Shown: in pieces, positions 47,608 to 57,880 of the stretch
How the letters are laid out: the number at the start of each line of letters is the position of its first letter
Position numbering within the stretch: the stretch's first letter is position 1
DNA from: Forficula auricularia
Lineage: Eukaryota; Arthropoda; Insecta; Dermaptera; Forficulidae
Length of the DNA stretch: 64,000 nucleotides
Direction of reading: 5' to 3'
NCBI GenBank assembly: GCA_024734495.1
Contig: JALMQS010000104.1
Span: 1,550,001-1,614,000, forward strand
The notes under the pieces: model-generated
The model's input: only the letters and a program-made list of their open reading frames with translations
Told to the model about the DNA's origin: nothing
The model's database searches: none
Position numbers and translations under genes: made by a program

Positions 47608-47695
47608 TACTGACGATAGTTGAACGTGACAACGGCTTGAAAATACCATTCCATCAGTATTTTCTTATGATGTTGTCACGTTCATCTATCGTCAA
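47608..47695. repeat. Hairpin-forming palindrome
   Basis: TGACGATAGTTGAACGTGAC and GTCACGTTCATCTATCGTC are inverted around about 40 bases. This could be a small MITE or a structural site; no flanking duplication identified. Confidence 0.5.
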
Positions 47696-48296
47696 ATAAC
47701 TTGTTTCATAAAAATCTTCCTTCAGAAAAATCATTTTAAATTTACAAAAATACTTGAATAAAATTTATTGTTTTAAATTTCTACTTGACTATTAAAATTT
47801 AATTTTTGATTTTTATATTATTTTTATAATAATAAATTTTGTATTGACATTATTTCTTTCAGCAAGTAAACTGAATTAAAGTTGTTGTTCAATTAGTTAC
47901 TTAATTATTTTTTGCAAAATTTAATTGTAATTTGTTGTAAAAAAGTAACAATTTTGAATAATTTATTATAAGAATAAACTGTGATTAAATTATTGTTCAT
48001 AAATCTTAAATTTAAAATTTGAAATTTGGAAACATCATTAAAATTTTTTGTAATTGTAGCTTTTAAAAGCCCGCCTCAATCTTTGTCGCTCGTTCCGCGC
48101 TTCTCGCTTTTTCAAAGCCTTAAATGAACTCCTCAGAGAGAGGTAACGCCGCATGAGTCATCAACTTTGTGCGGCAAGCGGCTCCATCGAATTATAAGAC
48201 GTTGTCACGTCAAAAATTGTCCAAAAACCCGTGAATATATTATTTATTTTTAAGGACAAATTTTGAAAAAAATGATAAAGATCACGGCCTCCTCAC

Positions 48297-48498
48297 GATG
48301 GGCAAAGCTCGCCAAGCTTGGAAGTTATATCTATTAACTCAGTTATTTTTGTTGTAGAAAAACCAATTCCAGATTTCTCTAAGAGATTGAGCAATGCGAA
48401 GGTTGTAGGATCTGGAGCCGGAGGCCTGGAGGCGGCCGCCGCGAGCTTCTCACTCAGACGGACTCCAGCCGCGGAGAATTGAATTGGCTCCGTGTCCT
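48297..48498 (-). CDS. Internal exon of the same unidentified host gene
   Basis: A 202-bp open exon between ATTTTTCAG| and CCATC|GTGAGG. It starts with two bases of a codon, then 66 codons (DTEPIQFSAAGVRLSEKL, an Ala-rich SRPPAPDPTTFALLNLLEK, then GIGFSTTKITELIDITSKLG, ELCP), and ends with TC of a Ser codon completed by the exon at 42,065-42,222. Alternating helix-like and Pro-rich parts have no motif I can name. The exon stands out by composition (CGGCGGCCGCC) from the A+T-rich DNA. The intron would be about 6.1 kb. The call rests on open frame, splice signals and matching phase. Confidence 0.5.
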
Positions 48499-48924
48499 CT
48501 GAAAAATTCAATTCTAAAATTTATTCCCTTTCACTTTTCGAAAATCATCCCCAAGAACAAACCTAAGAACCGCTATTCTTCTTGTCCCGTCACTCTCGCT
48601 GTTCCTAATTTAAATTTCTAATTTTTAATTTACTTAATTAATCTCCGTGTAATTCGAATAGATATTATCCGTGTGGCGCTTTTCCGCCTTGCTTTAATAT
48701 TAAACACGTATCTGGATCATAAGTTGATCCCACCATAAGAAAACAATTAGTGATTAAAACTGTGTAATTAATATCTTTCAGGTAACAATAACGCGGCGTT
48801 TTTAAAACATTTTTGTTTAAATAAACTTCAAAATATTTCGTAACATTTTCGAAAACTAGTACCTTTGTTTTCGGAACACTCACTACGAACAATAGAGTTT
48901 TAGAAATCCTGCAGTATTTAAATA

Positions 48925-49905
48925 ACCAGCTGCGAAGCCCGCATTCTCTGGGCATCTTGATAGCCCCCTGGACTCCACAGTGGGTTTTAAAATAATAATT
49001 TTTTTAAGGAGGTCATTTCCCGCCAATGTTAAATAAAAAATATTAGATTATAACTATAACTTAATTTTTATAATAGTTTAAGTCTTTATCTATGCTTTGG
49101 TGAAGTTCACATCGATTTAAAAGTACCGTGCCTTTTAATGTAACTTGTTTTTCTTGATCTTACAGGAACAGTAAGAATCTTGACACTTTCTCTTGAATTA
49201 TACTGTTATTAATTGATTAGTGAAGTTAAAAAAAACTAATTAGCTTTTTGAAACATCCAGATTTTCTTTTTGCAAAAAATATATGATTGACAAACGAATT
49301 TGCTTGGCATTCTTACTTTAAAATACACATAAATGTTATGTTTGGAAGTAAACATAAAAGGCGTATTAATGGCATTGCCAAAACATACAAGACTTATTTG
49401 AATAAATCAAACTAACATTTGTATCTTTTTTTATAATTGTTTTTATTTCAAACATTTACGGCGCACATACTATTTATTTTTTAATTCTTTATTTTTTCAT
49501 TTGTGTATTTTAACTTATTTGATTAAATATTAGATACTACACTTCACTACAGCGAAAGGACCTCCTTAATAAATTTATTGAACCAATTGTATTACATGAA
49601 ATAAAGTTTATATTAGATTTAGGCATCGACTTCGGAGATTACTTATCCACTATCGACTGTCTTTGATCTTCATGATCTTTTTAGTCCTTTTGTTTTTAAT
49701 AAGAGAAAAATTAATGAAAAAAAAATCTCTTCATCTTAATCTCTCAGGATCTCAATTTTAAATCGTTATTTTTCATCTAAAATAATATTTAAATTTAATA
49801 ATTTTAATAAATTTTATTTGTTATGAACTATTAGTGGGTTTTAAAATTAAAAAAATCACGTCGGCGTCGTCGCGCAAAGCTGATTATAAAATAATAAGTA
49901 TAAGT
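48925..49905. mobile_element. CAGCTGCGAAGCCCGC-family element, interrupted
   Basis: Starts CAGCTGCGAAGCCCGCATTC and ends CACGTCGGCGTCGTCGCGC, AAAGCTGATTATAAAATAAT, both matched at 37,190-37,400. A TTAA element (49,004-49,569) plus a block related to 8.6-8.75 kb (49.57-49.75 kb) lies between the halves. Confidence 0.5.
49004..49569. mobile_element. TTAA element with GGAGGTC ends
   Basis: TTAA at 49,004-49,007 and 49,566-49,569. Terminal repeats TTAAGGAGGTCATTTC and the inverse of GAAAGGACCTCCTTAA. Different end sequence from the 21.4-kb family, so a separate piggyBac-like MITE family. Non-coding. Confidence 0.7.
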
Positions 49906-50112
49906 TTGGTCTGGTTTTCAGAGAATAACAAAAACACTCAAAACATCGGAAATATTTGTAATTGCCGAGGTAGCAGACTTGTTGATTCATAATGAAATCG
50001 ATGAGGTTGTCTTCTTAGCGATGTAAATTTATAATATATTTGTAGTGGGTTGAAAATTTATTCAGTCAAAGCAAGCATGTACCGGGTCTAATAATTTAAT
50101 TTATTTGTTATA

Positions 50113-50147
50113 GACTATAGTTTCAAATGTTTGACCTTTTTCATCAG
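50113..50147 (-). ncRNA. Hammerhead-ribozyme-like motif (family B)
   Basis: Minus strand: CTGATGA, a region with only AAA/TTT pairing as stem II, GAAA, then CTATAGTC with 3-bp stem III ACT/AGT and GTC. Flanks TATAACAAATAAATTAAAT match family B arms at 35.6 and 41.05 kb. Weak stem II suggests decay. A further 3' remnant (GAAACTATAGTCTC, minus) is at about 56,065-56,080. Confidence 0.5.
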
Positions 50148-50149
50148 TA

Positions 50150-51290
50150 CTTTTAATTATAAATATTTTATTTGTTATTTCTCATTGGTTCATTTCCCGG
50201 ATTTCGTTTGGTGTGTGAACTTGCTATTTATTTATTTATTTAAGCCTTTATTGAGGTAATTTCGATAAATATATTTATGCTAATTTACCGAAATTATTTT
50301 AATGATAATTATGGTTAGTTGATTCTATACGTAAATCAGTAATTTTACAAATATTCACAAGTTTATATTGTACCAGGCCCCAGCTTGCTATTACAAAAAT
50401 AAAAATGTCCATAGGATCTCACCAAAATGGCTTTGTTCGAGGTCATACAAAAAAACAAATAAATTAGTTATCAAATATCTATAAATTCTAAACTTTAGTT
50501 TAAATAGAACCGTGTTGGTGGGCCTATTTTATTTTAATGAATTTGCTAAGGGGCCAGTTATGGGAAAAAGTTGAATTAAAAGATATCTCTTTTGTAATCC
50601 TTTATTTTTAAGCAGACGTAATCGATATTTTACGTTTTCGTTAAACTTTAGCTTGTGATAAATGTAATCCAGATTTGGTGATACTGAGAGTAGAGCTTTC
50701 TTTAACACTCGTAATAGCAGGTGTATAGCTACATGCTTAAACTTTTTCAGCTAGGTCCATTGACCGCGGCATGATTTAACAAATTTTGAACGACAAACCT
50801 TTCCTATCTACGTAAGACTATATTTATAATTATGTATTAATAGTTACTTTTTCTTCTCCTCTTTACACTCACACACACAACACATCTATAAGACGGAATT
50901 GCAAAAAGAATTCGATGACTAAATCAGTCATTTTGTTTTATTTATCAGCTTTTACCAAAATTAAACGATATGTTTAAAAAAAATGATTTATCGACGTCCA
51001 TTTCGAATGAATTATTCAAGAAAGTTTCCTAGTTTATTTATTTATTTATTTATTTATTTGAGTCAGTGATGTCATATCTGGATATATATTTCGATTTCAT
51101 AAACTTTTTTTTATTTATTTTTTTTTTTACGGAAAGAGTTTAAATGAAAAAAATGTAATTTTTTTAGAACGACTTTTTGAAGGTCTTACCTAAATCTCCT
51201 TGGGTCTACGAGTGTCAGAATACAGAGCAGAAATATTTAAAAAATAAATAGTTGCTGTCTTCACCAGAACCTGTCTGGGGGTATATCTTA
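50150..51290. other. A+T-rich DNA, nothing assigned
   Basis: Contains ATTT repeats at 50.22 and 51.03 kb. No coding or RNA feature seen. Confidence 0.5.
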
Positions 51291-51291
51291 A

Positions 51292-52018
51292 GTGCTCTTC
51301 TTTTATCATATAATTAATTTATCATTCCTACCAAGCCAAATCAGACAAGTTATTGTTACTCATTGTTACGCCGACGATAGCACTCTGCACGGCAAACCCT
51401 CACTCCCGGATAATCGAATCAATGTTGCCTCCTCAATCACTCTCGTTCTAGACAAACTGAATAAATGGGGCTCTCAAAATTTAGTTAACTTTAATGCAAA
51501 CAAGACTCAATGTTGTCTAATTTCTAGGCGCGAAAATAAAAATTTCTGATATTCACTCTGATTCGAATACCCTGAAAATGTGTTGACAGCCTATCAATGG
51601 TGGGCGTCTCTGTCGCATTTGACCTGTCTTGGAATGAACACATTTCCTCTGTGGCGAAATCTGCAGCAAGGAAGATTGGCTACTTATTCAGGTCCAAGCG
51701 ATTTTACAAAACCCTCATCTTCTCACCATCTACAAGGCCCAAATCCGGCCCTGTCTCGAATACGGCTCTCATCTATGGAGAGGAGCCTCTAAATATTCTC
51801 TTGCTACCCTGGATGCAATTCAGAAACGAGCCGTCAGGCTAATTGACGATTCAACCTTCACCGACTCCTCGACTCGCTAGCTCATCGAAGAAATGTCTCT
51901 GCCCTTTCCCGCTTTTATAGATACTATCACGGCAGGTGCTCTGATGAGATTAAAATCAATGATCCCCCCCAAAGCATGCTTTGCGCCTATCACGCGTTTT
52001 GCCGACTCCCAACACTCT
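51292..52018 (+). pseudogene. Jockey-like non-LTR retrotransposon ORF2, 5' part
   Basis: The start gives VTHCYADDSTLHGKP, the YADD box of the reverse-transcriptase active site (domain 5), then LNKWGSQNLVNFNANKTQC and CLISRREN. After a frameshift near 51,550: VAFDLSWNEHISSVAKSAAR, then more shifts and NEPSG. The final part in various frames includes an ALSLF/Y-type segment and PPKACFAPITRFADSQHS. The order is that of Jockey-clade ORF2 C-termini. Stops and shifts make it inactive. The region before the YADD box is missing (5' truncation). It is cut at 52,018 by the insertion of a minus-strand relative and resumes at about 52,841. Confidence 0.82.
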
Positions 52019-52838
52019 TTTTTTTTTTTTTTTTTTTTTTTAATGCAATCGAATGCAGAAGAGTTGCACCAGTAAAGATGTAGCCCCTATGGATCTCGAA
52101 AGACCCTTGCATTACCGAAGAGAAGGAAAGTTGATTATAAGTGAGGGTGTAGACGTGGGTATCATGCACCCTGGTTTTGAAGGTTTTAAGATCATAGGTG
52201 CTGGGAAAAATATAGAGGCAGGAGAGAGTTCCAGTTCCTTGAAGTCATGGGGATATATGTATTCGCGAATTAAGTGGTCCGGCGCTTTTCCAATTTGACC
52301 GCAAGAGTGTTGGGAGTCCGCAAAACGTGTGCTGCGTGCAAAGCATGCTTTGGGGGGAATTATTGATTTATCTCATCAGAGCACCTGCCGTGATAGTATC
52401 TATAGAAAGGGAAAGGGCGAGACATCTCTTCGATGAGCCAGCGAGTCGAGGGGTCGGTGAGGGTAGAATCGTCAATTAGCCTGACGGCTCGTTTCTGAAT
52501 TGCATCAAGGGTAGCAAGAAAGTATTTTTGAGGCTCCTCTCCACAGATGAGAGCGTATTCGAGACAGGGGCGGATTTGGGCCTTGTAGATGGTGAGAAGT
52601 TGTGGGGGTTTGTAAAATCGCTTGGACCTGAATAAAAAATAAATCTTCCTTGCTGCAGATTTATACGGGGAATGTGTTCATTCAAGACAGGTCAGATGCG
52701 ACAGAGACGCCCAACATGGATAGGCTGTCACACATTTTCAGGGTATTCGAATCGAAGTGAATATCAGGAAATCTCTATTTTCGCGCCTAGAAATTAGACA
52801 ACATTGAGTTTTTATTTGAATTAAAGTTTTAGCGATCA
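52019..52838 (-). pseudogene. Nested, opposite-strand Jockey-like copy
   Basis: Minus-strand copy with its poly(A) tail at 52,019-52,041 (T-run on plus) and a 5' truncation near 52,835 (GATCGCTAAAACTTTAATTC, corresponding to 51,480). Translation pieces: KTQCCLISRRENRD, NEHIPRINLQQGR, NEPSG. It ends with the same AATGCAAGGGTCTTTCGAGA and GTTGCACCAG tail pieces as the outer copy. Frameshifted throughout. Confidence 0.8.
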
Positions 52839-53105
52839 AATTAGAAAAGTGCCGGACCGCTTCATTCGCCACTACGTATATCCCCATGACTTCAAGGAAC
52901 TGGAACTCTCTTCCAACCTCCAAATGCCACCAGCACTTATAATCTTCAAACCTTCAAAAACCCGGTGCATAAACACCTACGTACACCCTCTCACTTAATC
53001 AACTTTCCCTTCTCTTCGGTAATGCAAGGGTCTTTCGAGATCCATAGGGGCTGCATCTTACTGGTGCACCCCTTCTTGCATTCGATTTCATTAAAAAAAA
53101 AAAAA
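52839..53105 (+). pseudogene. Outer Jockey-like copy, 3' end and poly(A)
   Basis: Picks up directly where 52,018 stopped: AAATTAGAAAAGTGCCGGAC corresponds to the codons after CCCAACACTCTT in the nested copy. It continues to GGTCTTTCGAGATCCATAGG, GGTGCACC and a poly(A) run at 53,093-53,105, the element's 3' end. Confidence 0.75.
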
Positions 53106-53299
53106 GAGTTTATCACTTAAGACGAAAAAAGACAAATTTGCTAGTTTGCTATATTAAGGTGCTCCTTATTTTGTGTATTTTCGGATTTTTATGCTGACAG
53201 AGGCTCATATGGATCGAAATAAATAAAAAAGAAATCTTAAAAGTTTCAAGACTTTATCTCAATTTTAACCTGTGCCGCACAGCGATGCTAGTTTCCCAT

Positions 53300-53652
53300 T
53301 TAAATAACATGGGATTTTTAGGATGGAATTATCAATTTTTTTATTCCGGAGCAAAGCAATGGTTTTAAAATTTGAAACTCTGTAAATTTATCCTTATAAT
53401 AGTACCTATACTTTAAAATTTTTACAGATTTTTAGCTATTATAATTTACATTTAGATAAAATACTACTATATCCTAGTGTTAGTAAGTTATAGACTCCAA
53501 AATTATATGCTTCAAAAAATCTGTAAAAATTCTGACTGATAAGGTACTATTATAAGGATAAAGTTTACAGAGTTTCAAAATTTTTCTAGTATTTCTTTTT
53601 ATTTTAGAATAAAAATTTGATCGTTTGTCTCAAAAGCCCCATGTTATTTAGA
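53300..53652. mobile_element. Foldback element of about 0.35 kb
   Basis: Outer AATAACATGGG / CCCCATGTTATT and inner CTCTGTAAATTTATCCTTAT / ATAAGGATAAAGTTTACAGAG are inverted, with AAAATTTTTACAGATTTTT and its inverse nearer the loop. Non-coding. Confidence 0.65.
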
Positions 53653-53654
53653 TT

Positions 53655-55100
53655 ATAAATTGAGAATAGACTTTGAAACTTGGGATATCTTTTTTTATTT
53701 ATTTCGAACAATATAATTTTCTGAAAGAATAAAAATTCCATGAAAATATCCAAGTAAGGACCACCCTAATGCTACATTTTGTAACCACTTACATGAGAAT
53801 ATTATGTAGTGAGGTCCTACTTTTGCTAGAGTACAATGCTGAATATTATTGTTAAGGCTTTGAGTTTCAGATAAGACCCATGAGAAAATAATAAAATAAG
53901 CAATCATTAAACATTTAGGAACAATTAAAATTTTTCTGAAGTCTCCCTTTATCAATTAAAAATTGAAAATATGTTACATGCAAAAATATGCCTGTCTAAT
54001 AATTATGCAAATTTCTTCACTATTCAAAATACCTAAAATTGATTATATCAATAAGACTTATAACTAAACAGATGATGCATTGACTTGGAAAATCTGTCTA
54101 ACTGTAAAAGCAAAAGTTTGCAAAAACAAATATTAGTACTAAATAATTAGCGAGACGATTTAAGCAAATAAGATTGGACTTGAAGTACTAGAAAAGTGAT
54201 CAACACCCGCTGTTCTTTCTCTTTCAAGTGTTTTCAGAGTCAAATATAAGATTCCTTAATATAGTAATCTTAAAGTATCTATATAAGTACAAGAAATGAA
54301 TATAATCAACAAAACCTTTATTTGAACATAAGAAAAATTATGGAAAAAACATTTCTTTTTATTAAAATGGATCTAAATAACATAAATACTTTTTAAAAAT
54401 TTTATTATTGTTAAAAATAGGTACCTTAAATTTTATTTCAAATACGGATTACCTTCAAATTTTAATAATATTTACGAACGAAAATTGTTGATCTTATATT
54501 ATTTTAATATTTTATGAAAAAGTATTTTTTCCAAAAACCTTGATGGCTTTTCAAAAACGAATTTATATTGGCTAGCTTTTGCCTATAATGGCATTGCTAA
54601 TTGCTATTTAGTCTTAAAAAAGTATAATAGCTGTTGCGTTTCAGTAAAGACATCAATATTGCTCTTTAGGCTTTCTCGCTCAATTCCCCTCAAAATAAGG
54701 ATTATTAGAAAGTGTGTAAAAATACTATGGGAATGAAGTGTATAGTTTAACTGAAAAGTCCATCCATTTCGAATAAACCGAGTCTATGATGCTTAGCTTC
54801 AATGATGTTTTAGAAACCGGTGCTTTGAAGATGTCAATACCATCTAAATAATCAATCAAAAAAACTTGGTCACTAACAAGGGACAGATGCCCATATAGGA
54901 TGCAATTTGGCTGTAACAGAAATGTGTCCCTTGTTAGGGACACCTTTTTTTAATCATAATTATAAGTTTTTCTTTTGGAAACTGATCAGTGAAATGCGAA
55001 TTCAATGGGAAATTATTGGAAAGGCGGTCAGGAGTAAAGAAAATTACTGGTTCATTTATAAAGATTTGTTTTTATTGGAATGCAATTTTGTTTTCATAAA
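53655..55100. other. A+T-rich DNA with one small palindrome
   Basis: ACTAACAAGGGACAGATG and GTGTCCCTTGTTAGGG (54,868-54,945) are inverted. A minus-strand ORF of 72 codons overlaps it; no motif recognised, so not called. Confidence 0.45.
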
Positions 55101-55104
55101 AACC

Positions 55105-55129
55105 GACGTTTCGGAGGATACTTCTTCAG
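55105..55129 (-). ncRNA. Hammerhead-like motif, stem II shortened
   Basis: Minus strand: CTGAAGA, AGTATCCTCC, GAAACGTC. The CCTCC half of stem II is kept and its partner is lost. Stem I AAACC/GGTTT persists outside. Probably a decayed family A copy. Confidence 0.45.
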
Positions 55130-55569
55130 GGTTTAAAAGATTCAACGAAGAAACTTATAGCCACCTGTTTCTTGTTCTTTTCTTTAACATGATTTTTGTG
55201 ATTAGACACATTTTTATAAGAAACTCATAGTTTTCAATACCATTGGGCTGCCTTTCCATCATTTTTTCAATGATTGTCTAATAAGTTTCCTTAAACAAAC
55301 AGATGTGGCTGAATATAAACAAAACAATAGTTTTCTATAATACAAGCAAATAATAATTTTTTTTGGAAATAAATATCATGAAAAATATCGTTTCTATGTT
55401 TATAATATAGACTTTTCGCAGCCAGTTAGTTTTGTTTTATTGGTCTAGTCCCGCCCAAGTAATCCAAAAGTCCTGTATTCGTAACATGACGCAATCAGTA
55501 TATCATCAGACGTCAGGTGAAACGTTCTTTTTCAGTTTAAAATTAGCAAATGCTCCTAATTGATATATT

Positions 55570-55965
55570 TATTTTTTTATTGATACAAGAAGAAGTTGCA
55601 CAAAATAAGTAGAGCCTCTGTAGTCCGCGGTGGTCCTAGTATCGTGAAAAAGAAGAGATTTCAGTGATTGGGCCAGATTTGAAGGTATCTGTGGATGAGG
55701 TCCTGAAAGTCCGAAGGTTATATGTCGCCGGGAAGATAGATAGATTTATTGTTGTTCTGAGATCAGATGAGGAAGCGAGCTCGTCTCTAGAAGTCATAGG
55801 GATAAACGAATTGGCGAATGCCTTTGTTCGATTACTATACAATTTAATGTTGAATGTCAAAAAATCGTGAATTTCGCGCAAATGAAGCTTTGGAGAGGGG
55901 TTTTATTGATTTTATCTCGTCAGAACAAACGCCATGGTAATAACTCAGACCATACCACCTTGTAA
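55570..55965 (-). pseudogene. Jockey-like non-LTR 3' fragment
   Basis: Minus-strand pieces GVCSDEIKS, RNSRFFDIQH, AFANSFIPMTSRD and FPATYNLRTFRT are the C-terminal motif series of the family at 51.3-53.1 kb, with a frame change between the first two and the last two. The 3' tail near 55,580-55,620 matches those at 6.06 and 24.8 kb. Confidence 0.72.
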
Positions 55966-56099
55966 TAAGGTAAACAATACACGTGAAAATATGTTTTTGC
56001 GTCCCTCTACTTGACGCAAATAAACATACACAGATACATATATAATATATAATTTGTTTGTTAGAGACTATAGTTTCGAAAAAATAATTATTTCGGAAA

Positions 56100-57340
56100 A
56101 AGATGTGAACCATAGCAAGAAATATATTTCAATTACAAAATGTGTTTTGCACGAGGTATCATAATATTAGGTGTGAATGAAATCTATTAAATAAAACAAA
56201 TAAGATGATAAAATTGTCGTAAATACATTTTCTAATTGAAATTCGTGCCTTATTTTTTAATTGAAATTTTGGTCTTTTTGGAGGGAGGGGGTGTTAAGCT
56301 ATAAACTTAGTGAAGTAGACAATATACACATAATATGTGGATTTGGTGCTTTGGTGATTATTAAAAGACAAATTGAAATCACGTAGATTAAACATTTTGA
56401 AAAGATATTCTCATATTACAATGTACATTTTTGACACCTATTTTTTCACCTCGTCTCAAATATTTGTGAAGTCATCCTACAAAGTCGACTTTGTACATTT
56501 TGATGAGAATATCTTATCAAAAATATTTAATAGATGATATTAGCTGGAACTTATATTTTGATATACGCCTGGAAGTTAGTCAACTGGTCAGGTTTTGGGA
56601 TCATTTTCGATGTAGCGAGAATCATTTGAATTTTCTTTAAAATTCAGCTTATATTCAAGTCTTACGGAAACACTATTCAATTGCTTTTTTTAAGTTTTTT
56701 TTTGGAATTCGCTTACATACTGATGTGAAATATACACACTTGGCGCTTTCATAGTTCAATCATTAAATTGAGACCATTTTCGATATTGAGAAAATCATTT
56801 GAAGTTTCTATTAAATGTGATTCTTAAAAAATCTGAGAAATCTCCCCCTTCAATATCGTTTTTAAACTTGCATTTTGTGTGTGTGTGGGGGGGGGGGGGT
56901 GCTATACGTATAAATTCTGTAAATATACATATAATCACGAAACAAATTACAATTGTGATCGTTTTAAGATCTATTTTCAAATGTTCAGTAAAAATTGATT
57001 TAATAGATTTTATTGTTGAAAGGTGTCATATTATTTATTTATTTTTGAAAGTAGTGGCTTAAATAAATCGAACAACATAGATATGTTTTTTTAGTTCAAT
57101 AATCATGTTAGAACCATTTTTAATGTAGAGATTAATTAATTTAATATTTCTCTAAAACGACGCTTCGGCTTCAACTTCAAGAGTCGTTATCAAGGATGCT
57201 GAAAAATATTTAATTAAAGTATGATTTTTGGTGAATTGATTGATTATAACCTGAACCTTTTTTTTTTGGAAGACAGTTTAAGTATAAATAGAAAGATGAA
57301 TCCCAATAAAAAAGATTTATTGGAAACTTCCCCTTTTACA
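56100..57340. other. A+T-rich DNA with weak direct repeats
   Basis: Three loosely similar stretches (GATCATTTTCGATGTAGCGA near 56.6 kb, GACCATTTTCGATATTGAGA near 56.77 kb, GAACCATTTTTAATGTAGAG near 57.11 kb) recur at about 0.2-0.35 kb. A GT/G-run lies at 56,878-56,900. No genes. Confidence 0.45.
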
Positions 57341-57350
57341 CTTTTGAGCT

Positions 57351-57374
57351 GACGTTTCGGAGAATCTTCTTCAG
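57351..57374 (-). ncRNA. Hammerhead-like motif, stem II shortened
   Basis: Minus strand: CTGAAGA, AGATTCTCC, GAAACGTC. Half of stem II (TTCTCC) remains. Stem I is weak. Probably decayed family A. Confidence 0.4.
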
Positions 57375-57539
57375 GATCTATCCAAATTAAATGAGATTGG
57401 CAATCCCCCTTTATACAAATATTATTATTTACAATTTAATTTTAAAATATAAATCTACTCCACTCAAAGGCCCAATGAAGGATGTAACAATTATCCTTCT
57501 ATTCTCCTTTATTAGTGCTTCTTGGTGTCGTAGAAATAT

Positions 57540-57860
57540 TTTTTGTTTGTAGTGGCATCATCAATAGAATATATACATTATGTCTTGGATTTTAATATAT
57601 ACTGGCGGCGACTTTCGCCTCCGGCTGTCAAGCCTGGATACCATCTCCTCTCCTCCTACCTTCAATCACTTTTCCACCAACCCTATCCTTTCCCCCTAGA
57701 CCCTCTCTCTTTCCCATACCTCTTAAGAAGGAGGGACGATCCTCCGAATTATCCGTTTAAAGAGGATGAAAATGAAATTATTTTATTCGAAATTAGTGGT
57801 TTTCTTTACATTTAGGCAGCCTTTCCATCAATTCAGCATTAAGTTATATACCGCTTCATC
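57540..57860. other. Unassigned GC-richer patch
   Basis: A 90-codon ORF includes a Pro/Leu-rich stretch from CTCTCTTTCCC-type pyrimidine-rich DNA. GGCGGCGACTTTCGCC at 57,604-57,619 can form a short hairpin reminiscent of the Helitron-like ends, but no CTAG-type terminus follows. Not called as a gene. Confidence 0.35.
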
Positions 57861-57880
57861 TTCAATGCATCTATTAATTG

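Larger units (their letters stand above)
46270..47610. mobile_element. Hammerhead-type foldback split by a TTAA element
   Basis: Arms run from about 46,290 to 46,428 (TTTTTTATTAATGTTAAATA ... CACTATAATAAGTTAA-like) and from 47,422 to about 47,590 in inverse. At the point of symmetry, AATAAGTTAACTTATT, the TTAA element has inserted. Both arms carry decayed hammerhead-like cores (46,324-46,344 minus; 47,522-47,548 plus, stem II GTCC/GGAC). Confidence 0.6.

Noticed and set aside
54725..54943. 72-codon minus-strand ORF (MSLTRDTFLLQ...) with a possible internal acceptor
   Set aside because: Its start overlaps a palindrome and no donor or motif supports it. Transcript evidence would be needed.
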